A stretch of DNA of 64,000 bases, taken from NCBI GenBank assembly GCA_013285425.1, contig CP053447.1, positions 1,308,001 to 1,372,000 on the forward strand, in the 5' to 3' direction. Below the pieces are notes generated by a model. That model made no database searches and was not told the DNA's origin. It saw nothing but the letters and a program-made list of their open reading frames with translations. Position 1 is the first letter of the stretch, and each line of letters begins with the position of its first letter. The position numbers were made by a program, and so were the translations under genes. This DNA comes from Ignavibacteriota bacterium (GTDB lineage Bacteria > Bacteroidota > Ignavibacteria > Ignavibacteriales > Ignavibacteriaceae). Of this stretch, positions 1 to 8,795 are shown piece after piece.

Positions 1-185
1 CACCGGGAGAATTTGTAAGAACATTCCGGCTCAAAAAAGCAGCTTCGTTAATTCTTGAGAAAAGATTAAGTGTAACTCAAATTGCTTTTGAAGTTGGTTT
101 CAATAGTCCATCTCATTTTTCCAAAGCTTTCCGCCAGCAATTTAATTGCCTGCCAACAGAATTTACAAGCCAAACTAAAATTTAA
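1..185 (+). CDS. AraC-family transcriptional regulator, C-terminal fragment
   Basis: Only the last 60 residues are present, read from base 3 to the TAA at 183-185; the gene begins outside the window. The fragment is the second helix-turn-helix half of an AraC/XylS DNA-binding domain. It has the linker helix (RLKKAASLI), the hallmark Q-I-A-F-E-V-G-F stretch, then the SHFSKAFRQQF recognition helix and a Pro after the next turn. The effector or receiver part is not visible, so the signal cannot be named. About 136 bases separate it from the next gene on the same strand. Its targets are unknown. Confidence 0.88.
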   Translation, partial: PGEFVRTFRLKKAASLILEKRLSVTQIAFEVGFNSPSHFSKAFRQQFNCLPTEFTSQTKI

Positions 186-321
186 CTTTGTTTTAATCTC
201 GTTAACTTATTTTCGCAACAAATCCGCTAATCTTTGACACAACTGCGACAGCGAACGCCTGCCCAAAAAACTAATTTTGTTATCAGATTTAAACTATTAA
301 AAAACAAAATGGAATTATATT

Positions 322-1677
322 ATGAAAAATAGGTACTGTAAAAATTTAATTACTTTTTTCGTAGTTATCTCAATCGTATTGTTCAACTCCAAAATACACT
401 GTCAGTCACTAACCTGGCTTGGTACGCTGGGTGGTGGTGAAAGCCAGGCGAGTGCGGTCTCACTTGATGGTTCTGTAGTTGTTGGTATTTCAAAAAATGT
501 TAGCAATCAGTATAGAGCATTTAAATGGACGCAAACAAGTTTAATTGAAGACCTTGGCACACTTGGAGGAAATTTTAGCAGTGCAACTGGTTTAACATAT
601 GGCGGCTCGATCATAGTCGGTGTTGCAGAAGATACTAATCTTTATAATCGTGCATTTTATAAAATCGGTAACGATGAATTAATTGATTTAGGAGTTCTTA
701 GTGATGGTAAACGGAGTAGTGCTTTGGCTATAAGCGGTGAGGGTTCAACCATTGTTGGTTATTCAGAGATTGATAGTCTTGAAACAACAAGGGCATTTAA
801 ATATTCGAGTGGTTCCGGAATGTTAAATTTAGGTACTCTGGGTGGAAGTTGGAGCGAGGCGTACGGTGTTTCGGGAAATGGAGATGTAGTAGTAGGGGTA
901 TCATTAAATAGTAATTCTGAAACACACGCATTTATTTATGCTAACGGAGTTATGCAGAGCTTGGGAACTCTTGGCGGTAGTTATAGTAGGGCTACCTCAG
1001 TTTCAGATGATGGATTGGTGGTTGTTGGATACTCAGTAATTGCAGGTGGCGGAGATCATGCATTTCGCTGGACTTCATCTGGAGGAATGCAGAACCTTGG
1101 GACACTAGGAGGCAATAAAAGTGAAGCCTGGGGTGTTTCCGGAGATGGTTCTGTAATTGTCGGGATGTCGCGTATTCCTAACGGTCAGTCTAGGGCTTTT
1201 AGATGGACAGCATCTGCTGGAATGGAGGACCTCAATACTGTTTATGCTAACCTGCTTAGCTCTGGTTCAGTTCTTAATTTAGCAAGAGCAATTTCGTTTG
1301 ATGGCAGATTTATCGTGGGTACAGGATTTAATTCCAGCACTAGTCGTAATGAAGGGTTTTTGTTATTTAATGGTAATACTACTGATGTTCAATCTGTCAA
1401 TTCGAATCTCCCAATTGCAGTTGAACTTGAGCAAAATTTTCCAAATCCTTTTAACCCATCAACAACAGTTTCTTTTTCTATTCCTGAAGAAGAATTTGTT
1501 TCACTGAAAGTTTTCAATTCTCTTGGAGAAGAAGTTGCAGTGCTTGTGAATGAAACCAAGCCTGCTGGTAATTATCAAGTTGATTTCAATGCAACAGGAT
1601 TATCATCCGGTGTTTATTTCTACACACTACAGTCAGGTACTTTTAATCAAATAAGAAAAATGATTTTATTGAAGTAA
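322..1677 (+). CDS. Secreted HAF-repeat protein with type IX secretion sorting domain
   Basis: A 451-residue exported protein. Residues 1 to about 27 form a signal peptide. The body holds six good copies and one degenerate copy of the HAF extracellular repeat, each opening with LGTLGG (or LGVLSD) and containing a GDGSVVVG-like turn followed by AFRWT or similar. From about residue 360 a C-terminal sorting domain follows, with PNPFNPST, LKVFNSLGEEV, NETKPAGNY and SGVYFY. This predicts export by Sec and then the type IX system, with surface attachment or release. No enzymatic motif is visible. No strong ribosome binding site precedes the ATG. It heads a tandem set of three cargo genes sharing nearly the same sorting-domain DNA. 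The function is unknown; a repeat-based surface or binding role is inference. Confidence 0.85.
   Translation: MKNRYCKNLITFFVVISIVLFNSKIHCQSLTWLGTLGGGESQASAVSLDGSVVVGISKNVSNQYRAFKWTQTSLIEDLGTLGGNFSSATGLTYGGSIIVGVAEDTNLYNRAFYKIGNDELIDLGVLSDGKRSSALAISGEGSTIVGYSEIDSLETTRAFKYSSGSGMLNLGTLGGSWSEAYGVSGNGDVVVGVSLNSNSETHAFIYANGVMQSLGTLGGSYSRATSVSDDGLVVVGYSVIAGGGDHAFRWTSSGGMQNLGTLGGNKSEAWGVSGDGSVIVGMSRIPNGQSRAFRWTASAGMEDLNTVYANLLSSGSVLNLARAISFDGRFIVGTGFNSSTSRNEGFLLFNGNTTDVQSVNSNLPIAVELEQNFPNPFNPSTTVSFSIPEEEFVSLKVFNSLGEEVAVLVNETKPAGNYQVDFNATGLSSGVYFYTLQSGTFNQIRKMILLK
1507..1575 (+). repeat. T9SS sorting-domain DNA repeat, copy 1 of 3
   Basis: This 69-base stretch encodes the LKVFNSLGEEV to AGNY part of the sorting domain. 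It is almost base-for-base identical to 2827-2895 and 4765-4833, with only a few substitutions around the residue pair after GEEVA and at the K-P/S codon. The flanking sorting-domain codons differ more, so DNA identity is concentrated here. Confidence 0.85.
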
Positions 1678-1719
1678 GCTCCCATTCAATTTTAAATTAA
1701 AATTTAAAGGAGTTAAAAA

Positions 1720-2997
1720 ATGAAAGACTATTTATTATTTCTGATCATAATTTATTTACTACTTGCTTCAAGTGAAATATACTCCCAATGGATGTCCACT
1801 TCATTAACAGAGATAACGCCTGCATTAGCTCCAAAATATGATACTGCCGGAACAGACCTGTATGCAGGCACCTTTCGAGGAATTTACAAATCGAGTGATA
1901 GTGGTGTTAATTGGGATACGTTATGGGCAGTTCAAACTGATACTCTTGTTTATTGTTTGGCAACAGCTAATGATTGGATTTTTGCCGGAACTAAAAATGG
2001 TGGATTGATAAGATCATCAAATAATGGACAGAACTGGTCTTTAAGCAGTAATGGTCTGCCATCTTTCAATATCAGAGGAGTTGAAATTGTCGCTAACAAT
2101 TTAGGCGATACTACTCTTTTTGCTGCTACTTTTGGAGGAGGGATTTTTAAATCCACCGATTTCGCGTCGAATTGGTTGCCAGCGAATAATGGAATTTCAA
2201 ATCTTTATCTTTTATCCTTCATTACATTAGGCAATGGTACTTCTGATCCACAGATTTTTGTAGCTTCAAATGGTGATGGGATTTATAAATCAACAGACCT
2301 AGGCAATTCCTGGTTTACTTCAAACAATGGTCTCAATCATCTTGATGTTAGAGTATTCGCATCAAACATTACTTCTGGTGTTACTAACTTATTTGCCGGA
2401 ACACATAATGGTGGAATGTATCTATCAACAAATGGGGGTGATAGCTGGACTCAGATTAATAACGGAGTTATCAGTAATTGGATTTGGGCACTCACTTCAA
2501 CTCCAGGCGATTCATCTGCACCAATAGTTTTTGCGGGGTCAGATCTGGGTGGTTGTTATAGAACTACGAATAACGGTTTGCTTTGGGAGGATTATGGTCC
2601 AGTAGATCCAAATACAAACAATTATGTATTCGCCATAAACGGTGATTATATTTTAGCAGGAACACAGGATGGAGTTCTAAGAAGACTGATTGATGAGACT
2701 TCTGATATAATTAACTTAAATAATAATCTTCCGGGTGTTTTTACTTTAAATCAAAACTATCCCAATCCTTTTAATCCTTCAACAACAATTTCTTTCTCAA
2801 TTCCAAATGAAGAGTTCGTTACTCTTAAAGTTTTCAATTCTCTTGGAGAAGAAGTTGCTGAACTTGTGAATGAAACCAAGTCTGCTGGTAATTATTCAGT
2901 TTCATTCAATGCAAATAATCTATCAAGCGGAATTTACTTTTATAAAATCACAGCTGGAAACTTTGTGGAAGTAAAAAAGATGATATTAATAAGATAA
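1720..2997 (+). CDS. Secreted BNR/propeller-like repeat protein with T9SS sorting domain
   Basis: A 425-residue exported protein with a signal peptide ending near residue 22 (EIYSQ). About six repeats of the type FAGT.xGGxxxSTNxGxxW run through residues 40-320. These match the BNR / sialidase-like or photosystem-stability-factor beta-propeller pattern, without recognisable sialidase catalytic residues. A sorting domain closes the protein (QNYPNPFNPST, NETKSAGNY, SGIYFYK). An AAAGGAG ribosome binding site lies just ahead of the start. It follows the HAF gene by 42 bases, and the spacer shares a 16-base tract with the spacer before the next gene. It is probably a surface or released beta-propeller; its ligand cannot be told. 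Confidence 0.84.
   Translation: MKDYLLFLIIIYLLLASSEIYSQWMSTSLTEITPALAPKYDTAGTDLYAGTFRGIYKSSDSGVNWDTLWAVQTDTLVYCLATANDWIFAGTKNGGLIRSSNNGQNWSLSSNGLPSFNIRGVEIVANNLGDTTLFAATFGGGIFKSTDFASNWLPANNGISNLYLLSFITLGNGTSDPQIFVASNGDGIYKSTDLGNSWFTSNNGLNHLDVRVFASNITSGVTNLFAGTHNGGMYLSTNGGDSWTQINNGVISNWIWALTSTPGDSSAPIVFAGSDLGGCYRTTNNGLLWEDYGPVDPNTNNYVFAINGDYILAGTQDGVLRRLIDETSDIINLNNNLPGVFTLNQNYPNPFNPSTTISFSIPNEEFVTLKVFNSLGEEVAELVNETKSAGNYSVSFNANNLSSGIYFYKITAGNFVEVKKMILIR
2827..2895 (+). repeat. T9SS sorting-domain DNA repeat, copy 2 of 3
   Basis: Second copy of the 69-base block also at 1507-1575 and 4765-4833. Similarity with copy 3 carries on downstream through the SGIYFYKITAG codons, so copies 2 and 3 are the closest pair over the longer domain. 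Confidence 0.85.
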
Positions 2998-3039
2998 TGA
3001 TTAAATGACGGGTCAATTTTAAATTAAACGGAGTGTAAA

Positions 3040-4935
3040 ATGAAAACAAGTTATGATTTTTTTCTCCTTTTGATTACAATAATAGTCTTGCTATTTATTA
3101 CAAGCAGTAAGGCTCAACTTGTAATGACTGTCAATTCTTTAGCCGATGACCAATATGCATATGCCTGGGATGATCCGGCTACGCCTGAAGATGAATCGAA
3201 TGATGGTATATGCAAAGATGAGTTAGGTAGGTGTACAATCAGAGCAGCTATTGATGAATCAAATAATATGGGTCAGCCGTTGGATTTGGGTTTCAATGTT
3301 ACAGGAACAATAAATCTTGTTGACGTTCTGTATCCTGTCAGCGGCTCAATAATAAATGGTAGTCAAAATGTCGAAATATCCGGAGTTAATTGTTTTGAGC
3401 TAGATGAAAATATTGAAATAGCAGGTATTTTATTTAACAATGCGTTTCAGGCAATTTACATTTATGGAAAGCACAATAAAATAGGTAGTATATTAAACGG
3501 AAATGTCTTTACTAACTGTTATATAGCTGTTGAAATTGATGGTGATTCCAATGAAGTAATATCGAACTACTTTGGTATAGATACAGCCAAAGTGTTAAAG
3601 CCCAACACAGTTGGTTTAATGATTTGGGGAAATAATAATATAATCGGTAAACCCATAGCCACTTACTCAAATACTATTTGCGGAAACAGCCTGGCAGGGA
3701 TTTCAATTTCTGAAGGCGTAGGTAATGAAATTAAATTTAATTTTATAGGAACTACATCAGCCGGGGATGCAGGACTAGGGAATAGTCAGGGAATTTTGAT
3801 TAGTGGATCGGATGCAAATATTATTGGCGGCAACAATCCGACCGATGGAAATGTTATTTCAGGAAATATTGTTGAAGGAATAGCTATCTCAGGAGTACCG
3901 CCTGACAGCTACTCAGATAATACCCTCATTAAAAATAATATCATAGGATTAAAACCAGATAAAAGTGATGCTCTGCCTAATGGTAGAGGGATAGTAATTA
4001 CAAACGCAGCTACAAATGCGCAAATAGTCGATAACATAATTTCGGGTAATACGAATGATGGTGTTTACATTTTCGGTTATGATCAAGAATCGTATACTCA
4101 AGGACATGTTATTCATGGAAACACAATTGGTACAAATGACAATCAGGAAATAATTGGCAACGGTAATGACGGAATTTTAATAGCTGGAAATGTTGGAAAT
4201 GTAATAATTGGACAGGCTGTGAATGGTGATTATACGGGAAACTCTGTTATCGGAAATGGTTCTATAGGAATTGATATTGTCAAGTTCCAGGATTTTTCTC
4301 CACAAAAAATAACAGTAAGAAGAGATAACTTAAATCAGAATTTACTTACCAATCTTTTTGTTGATTCTACAGCAAACAATGGAATTAAGGCACCATATAA
4401 TCTTCAGTATAATTCAGGACTTATAAGCGGTAAGCATCAGTTAGCAAATGTGATCATTGATATCTATGCAGCAAATGCACTTGAACTGCCCGCATCATCT
4501 TACACAAGAATAGGTACAACAATTACAGATCCCAACGGTAATTTTTCTTTAACAACAGGGCTAAATTTGGAAGCCATTACAGCAACAGCTACTGATCAGG
4601 ACGGTAACACCTCAAATTTTGCCAGGCTGAATATTGTATCAGATGTTGAAAAAGAGAATGATGAAATTCCTGAGGAGTTCTCTTTAGAACAAAACTATCC
4701 TAATCCATTCAACCCCTCAACTAAAATTTCTTTTTCTATTCAAACTGAAGAGTTTGTTACTCTTAAAGTTTTCAATTCTCTTGGAGAAGAAGTTGCAGAA
4801 CTTGTGAATGAAACCAAGCCTGCTGGTAATTATTCAGTTTCATTTGATGCAGCTAATCTATCAAGCGGAATTTACTTTTATAAAATCACAGCTGGAAATT
4901 TTTCAGATACAAAAAAGATGATTATTTTAAAATAA
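3040..4935 (+). CDS. Secreted right-handed beta-helix protein with T9SS sorting domain
   Basis: A 631-residue exported protein. The signal peptide ends near residue 25 (SSKAQ). Next comes a segment resembling the CSLREA N-terminal motif of large adhesins and beta-helix proteins (NDGICKDELGRCTIRAAIDE, about residues 53-72). Residues 100-420 are rich in N-I-I-G, N-x-I-S-G-N and G-I-x-I turns, the signature of parallel beta-helix (PbH1) rungs. After a short beta domain a sorting domain ends the protein (QNYPNPFNPST, SGIYFYK). A CGGAG element precedes the start. Beta-helix proteins of this type are often polysaccharide lyases or adhesins. I see no specific catalytic signature, so the activity is left open. 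Confidence 0.84.
   Translation: MKTSYDFFLLLITIIVLLFITSSKAQLVMTVNSLADDQYAYAWDDPATPEDESNDGICKDELGRCTIRAAIDESNNMGQPLDLGFNVTGTINLVDVLYPVSGSIINGSQNVEISGVNCFELDENIEIAGILFNNAFQAIYIYGKHNKIGSILNGNVFTNCYIAVEIDGDSNEVISNYFGIDTAKVLKPNTVGLMIWGNNNIIGKPIATYSNTICGNSLAGISISEGVGNEIKFNFIGTTSAGDAGLGNSQGILISGSDANIIGGNNPTDGNVISGNIVEGIAISGVPPDSYSDNTLIKNNIIGLKPDKSDALPNGRGIVITNAATNAQIVDNIISGNTNDGVYIFGYDQESYTQGHVIHGNTIGTNDNQEIIGNGNDGILIAGNVGNVIIGQAVNGDYTGNSVIGNGSIGIDIVKFQDFSPQKITVRRDNLNQNLLTNLFVDSTANNGIKAPYNLQYNSGLISGKHQLANVIIDIYAANALELPASSYTRIGTTITDPNGNFSLTTGLNLEAITATATDQDGNTSNFARLNIVSDVEKENDEIPEEFSLEQNYPNPFNPSTKISFSIQTEEFVTLKVFNSLGEEVAELVNETKPAGNYSVSFDAANLSSGIYFYKITAGNFSDTKKMIILK
4765..4833 (+). repeat. T9SS sorting-domain DNA repeat, copy 3 of 3
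   Basis: Third copy of the 69-base near-identical block (compare 1507-1575 and 2827-2895), encoding the LKVFNSLGEEVAELVNETK to AGNY segment. Confidence 0.85.
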
Positions 4936-4984
4936 TAAATAACTAATTAACTAAATTAATTTATAATCTATTTAAGGAGCTAAA

Positions 4985-5524
4985 ATGAAAAACAAAAAAT
5001 TTGTTCTTTTCTTTCTTTCACTACTTTCATTAGTACTATTTATAAGTTGTTCGAAAAGTGATTCAAATAACCCTGTAAATCCTGGCGGCGGAGGTAATAG
5101 CGGCGGAGGCGGAAGTAGTAATGAAGCAAAATTAACCCTGAATGGTGATACTTTTAATAACCAGGCAGTTACACTAAAAAATGGAACAGCTGGATATTCT
5201 ATATCAGATACTGCAACTGCAGTAATTTTTATAGGTACATTAAATTCTGACACTTTACAGTTTTTTATTGTTTTCAAAGGTAAGCAAAATGGAACACAAA
5301 ATTGGGGTGATGATTTTGGAGTGATGCTTACGAAAAAAAGTTCTTCGGGATTAAGCTATTATTTAGGTCAATCACAAGGTACAACTACTATTTCAAGTTA
5401 TGGAGCAGTAGGCAGCAAAATAGAAGGCAGTGTTTCAGGAAAAATGATTCTTCAATCACCTGCCGCTACTGAAGTTACTGTAACTGGAAATTTTTCTGCA
5501 ACCAGAATAGCTGATGTAGACTAA
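4985..5524 (+). CDS. Small lipoprotein with Gly/Ser linker, function unknown
   Basis: A 179-residue protein. The N-terminus is a lipoprotein signal (MKNKK, hydrophobic stretch, lipobox LFISC) with the lipidated Cys at residue 22. A run of Asn, Pro and then Gly/Ser (about residues 26-46) forms a flexible tether. The remaining 130 residues alternate beta-strand-like hydrophobics with Thr and Ser, ending in a short beta sandwich-like tail. A strong AAGGAGC ribosome binding site is present. It lies 50 bases after the beta-helix gene and is followed by a 12-bp hairpin, so it probably ends this transcript. I do not recognise the family. Confidence 0.75.
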   Translation: MKNKKFVLFFLSLLSLVLFISCSKSDSNNPVNPGGGGNSGGGGSSNEAKLTLNGDTFNNQAVTLKNGTAGYSISDTATAVIFIGTLNSDTLQFFIVFKGKQNGTQNWGDDFGVMLTKKSSSGLSYYLGQSQGTTTISSYGAVGSKIEGSVSGKMILQSPAATEVTVTGNFSATRIADVD

Positions 5525-5532
5525 TGTATTTA

Positions 5533-5569
5533 GTCTGAGGATATGAAAAGTTATGTAATATCCTCAGAC
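5533..5569 (+). terminator. Terminator-like hairpin after the lipoprotein gene
   Basis: A perfect 12-bp stem (GTCTGAGGATAT at 5533-5544 with its complement at 5558-5569) encloses a 13-base loop, starting 9 bases after the stop codon. The U-tract is poor (ATTTACAT), so termination may be partial or the hairpin may act as a 3' stabiliser. Confidence 0.6.
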
Positions 5570-5679
5570 ATTTACATATAATTGTATTCCTTCTACACTC
5601 AAATATTTTTAGCATAATTATTTATAAGAATAATTTATATTTAATTAAATTTGATTTGTCGAAATGAAAATTAGATTTA

Positions 5680-8103
5680 ATGAATCAAATACTACTAAAA
5701 ATAATTACTGTGTCCACAATTGTACTATTTCTAATCATTTTCTATTCTTTTTTTAGAAATACTGACTTCGCAATTAGTAATTCGTTCAGTAAAATTTTTG
5801 GGGAAAGACAACCCGACTCTTCAATTATTATTATTCATATAACCGACAGTGATATTCAGCAGATTGGTCCCTGGCCGATTAAAAGAAGCTATTATGCTTT
5901 GCTGCTTCAATATTTGAATCAGCTGGAAACTAAAAAGGTCGGGTTTGAAATATTTTTGAGTGCAAAGTTTGCTTCTCAATCTGTATATGATCGGGTTCTT
6001 CAAAAGGAATTAGAGAAGTTTAATAATTTAGTTTTAAGTTCTGTTGCTGGTGATATTAAAGAAATTAATAATCAATACATAACTGATTCCTTAAGCTTAC
6101 CTAGCCCAAAATTATTAAATGGAAATATAAATTCAGGGCATACTAATTTTATTCGTGAGTATGGAATAAAAATTCCCTTAAGTATCAGATACGGAAATAA
6201 TTCCGAAAAAGCTTTATCATTAGTTTTGTTTGATAAAAATATTGAAAGACCTGATATAAAAATTAACTTTATTTCTACCTGGCAAAAGTTTACTAATTAT
6301 TCTTTTATAGAATTTCTTCAGAAGATACAATCGAATGATCCTCAACTGAATTTATTCAAAAATAAAATAGTATTGATAGGTATCAGTGACAGACAGCTTT
6401 CATCTGGTATCTCTGCAACATTTGATGATGTTATTCCGGGTGTTGCTTTGCATGCTTTTGCTCTTGATAACTTAATTAACAAAAGATATATCTTAGATGA
6501 ATATTATAATTATTCAATTCCTGTTTTTATAATATTTTCATTAGCTCTTATATTTATTTTCAGAACTGCAAAATTGTATTGGAATTTAATTGCAGTTTTC
6601 TCTCTTTTCTTTTTTTTACTGCTGATTAACAGGATATTAAATATTGAACTCGCATATACTTATTTTCTGATTCCCGCCATAGCTCAGATTGTTGTAGAAG
6701 TTTATTATAAGATGATAGAAAGCAGAAAAGTAATCAGCGGTTACTTTAATGAAACAGAAATATTAAAAAATCTGTTAGCCAAAAATGAAAAACAATTATT
6801 TCAACTTGAAAAAGAATTGAATCTTACTGCAACAGGGGATTCAGCTCTGCTCTTGGATAAAATCCGCGAGCTAAAAAACAATCTGATCATTTTAAAAAAA
6901 TCTGAAGAAGATCTTAAGGAAACAATACTGGAAAGCGATACAAACTTTAATAATTTTTATGGTATTGTGTATAAATCTCCTAAGATGCAACTGGTGGTAG
7001 ATTTGATTAAGAAAGCTGCTCCGACTGATGCAGCAATCTTAATAACAGGCGAAAGCGGGACAGGTAAGGAATTAGCTGCAAAGGCTATACATCAATTAAG
7101 CAAAAGAGGTGAGCAGAAACTTGTAGCTGTAAATTGTGCTGCCTTAACTGAATCTTTGCTTGAGAGTGAATTGTTCGGACATGTAAAAGGAGCCTTTACG
7201 GGAGCTTATAACAGTAAACTGGGTAAGTTTGAACTTGCAGACAAAGGTTCGATCTTTTTGGATGAGATTGGAGAAACTTCAGAAAATTTTCAGGTTAAAT
7301 TACTTCGTGTTTTACAATCAGGTGAATTCGATAAAGTCGGCTCTGAAAATACTTCTAAAGTTGATGTTAGAATTATTGCTGCGACAAATAAAGATTTGTT
7401 GAAGTTAATCGGTGAAAATAAATTTAGAGAAGATCTTTATTACAGATTAAATGTAATCAACATACATATAGAACCGCTGAGAGACAGAAAAGAAGATATA
7501 GAGGTTTTAATTAGTTATTTTTTAACAGAAGAAGATATTAAATATCAAATATCTTTAGCCGCTAAAGATGCATTATTAAATCATGATTGGAAAGGAAATG
7601 TCCGTGAGCTCGAATCAGTTTTAAAAAGAGCAAAGGTCTTCTGCCAGACTGATAATCGTACACTAATTCAACTTAATGATCTGCCAAAGGAGCTGATACA
7701 AACAGGGAAACACGGTTTTGAAGAAATGGTACTTGAATCACTCAGAAGTAAAAGATTTTCTCATTCTGCAATTAACGAAACAGCAAAGGAACTCGGGAAT
7801 GTAAGCAGAACATTGATATCAGAAAATTTTCGGGGTTATTCGCTTAAATTATATTCTGAGGCTAATTATGATATTGAAAAAGCTGTAAATATTATTTCAC
7901 AAACAAGTGATGTGGATGTAAATATTAAAGTTAAATCAAAACTTGAAACATGGCTGACAAACATTAGTAAAGATGTTGATAAATGTAAATCGAAGGATTT
8001 TGATGTTGTTAAATCGGAATTAATTTCAAAGTATAAAAACCTGCCTCAAAAATATCACGTATATCTTGATCTTGTTATTAAAAAAATACTAAATCAGCAT
8101 TAA
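5680..8103 (+). CDS. CHASE2-sensor sigma-54 activator (AAA+ enhancer-binding protein)
   Basis: An 807-residue membrane-anchored transcription activator. A first membrane segment (about 8-25) is followed by an extracytoplasmic CHASE2 domain (about 40-275, with ITDSDIQQIGPWP near its start). Three clustered membrane helices come next (about 279-343), then a coiled coil (about 360-420). The sigma-54 AAA+ module shows Walker A GESGTGKE (457-464), the GAFTGA sigma-54 loop (504-509), Walker B (IFLDEIGE) and the FREDLYYRLNV arginine-finger region. After the AAA+ lid, residues 695-720 (INETAKELGNVSRTLISENF) look like a helix-turn-helix that is not a classical Fis domain. The stop overlaps the convergent FecR-like gene by 4 bases. 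It is probably a one-component sensor turning an envelope signal into sigma-54 transcription. Confidence 0.9.
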   Translation: MNQILLKIITVSTIVLFLIIFYSFFRNTDFAISNSFSKIFGERQPDSSIIIIHITDSDIQQIGPWPIKRSYYALLLQYLNQLETKKVGFEIFLSAKFASQSVYDRVLQKELEKFNNLVLSSVAGDIKEINNQYITDSLSLPSPKLLNGNINSGHTNFIREYGIKIPLSIRYGNNSEKALSLVLFDKNIERPDIKINFISTWQKFTNYSFIEFLQKIQSNDPQLNLFKNKIVLIGISDRQLSSGISATFDDVIPGVALHAFALDNLINKRYILDEYYNYSIPVFIIFSLALIFIFRTAKLYWNLIAVFSLFFFLLLINRILNIELAYTYFLIPAIAQIVVEVYYKMIESRKVISGYFNETEILKNLLAKNEKQLFQLEKELNLTATGDSALLLDKIRELKNNLIILKKSEEDLKETILESDTNFNNFYGIVYKSPKMQLVVDLIKKAAPTDAAILITGESGTGKELAAKAIHQLSKRGEQKLVAVNCAALTESLLESELFGHVKGAFTGAYNSKLGKFELADKGSIFLDEIGETSENFQVKLLRVLQSGEFDKVGSENTSKVDVRIIAATNKDLLKLIGENKFREDLYYRLNVINIHIEPLRDRKEDIEVLISYFLTEEDIKYQISLAAKDALLNHDWKGNVRELESVLKRAKVFCQTDNRTLIQLNDLPKELIQTGKHGFEEMVLESLRSKRFSHSAINETAKELGNVSRTLISENFRGYSLKLYSEANYDIEKAVNIISQTSDVDVNIKVKSKLETWLTNISKDVDKCKSKDFDVVKSELISKYKNLPQKYHVYLDLVIKKILNQH

Positions 8104-8777
8104 TCCTTCAGCAATAATTTATTTATCGAATTTATTTTACTTTCAACTTCTTCTTGTTGAGTATTGGAGAGATTTAGTTTTTTTATGGAAATAAAATCCT
8201 CTAATGCTTCTTCATATAGTTTTTTTGATAGTAACAAATCAGCAAAATAAATACGATTATCTGGGTCTCTGCTTGTATCCGGATATTTTCTGAAAATATC
8301 TTTTGCAGCAATGATTGATGATTCGATAAATCCGTTTTCTGCAAGCTGCTTAGCGCCTTTTATCCGTTTCCAACCGAATTCGTTTGAAAGAATTACTTCA
8401 TTTGAAGCGGAAAGATTATTACCATACACACTTGTTGATTCTGATTTAAGTTTCTCTTTTTGCCTCGGAGCATTCAATACACGGTCAAGAGCAAGTGCCA
8501 TAATTAATTCATCCAGAGATATTTTTTTAATACTTGAAATGTTTAGAGCCGAGTTCTCTTTCAATATAAAAATTAATCCTTCTCCGGTAATCTTTGCTTT
8601 TGAATTATTATCTGTGCTTACGATTGTATTTTCCGAAACAGAAGATTTTTTATCTACTTTTTGCCAGTTATTTTGTTCAGGTAAAATGAATTTAACATCA
8701 CCTTTAAGTTTTTCAATCTCATAATCCTGAGCTGGTAGAATTCTAATCAGAAAGAATACGATAATTATTATTTTCAT
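8100..8777 (-). CDS. FecR-like periplasmic protein with C-terminal helical repeats
   Basis: A 225-residue exported protein with a signal peptide of about 16 residues (ILPAQ). Residues 22-90 fit a FecR-type domain: G-x-V at the start, W-x-x-V-D-x-x-x-x-V, then V-S-T-D-x-x-S-x-A-K-I and a hydrophobic strand. The rest is helical and TPR-like (A-E-N-G-x-x-x-x-S-I-I-A-A, then L-L-L-S-K-K-L-Y-E-E-A-L). It is the last gene of an operon with the barrel-transglutaminase and lipoprotein genes. An AGGTGAC site precedes the ATG. FecR domains often accompany CHASE2 proteins, and here the two genes meet tail to tail with a 4-base overlap. A role in sensing or scaffolding at the envelope is inference. Confidence 0.7.
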   Translation of the reverse strand: MKIIIIVFFLIRILPAQDYEIEKLKGDVKFILPEQNNWQKVDKKSSVSENTIVSTDNNSKAKITGEGLIFILKENSALNISSIKKISLDELIMALALDRVLNAPRQKEKLKSESTSVYGNNLSASNEVILSNEFGWKRIKGAKQLAENGFIESSIIAAKDIFRKYPDTSRDPDNRIYFADLLLSKKLYEEALEDFISIKKLNLSNTQQEEVESKINSINKLLLKD

Positions 8778-8795
8778 TTTGTCACCTAATAAATT

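Noticed and set aside
1298..1507. Short alternative-frame ORFs inside the HAF gene and similar ORFs elsewhere
   Set aside because: Frame shadows of conserved coding sequence, without their own start signals or homology features.
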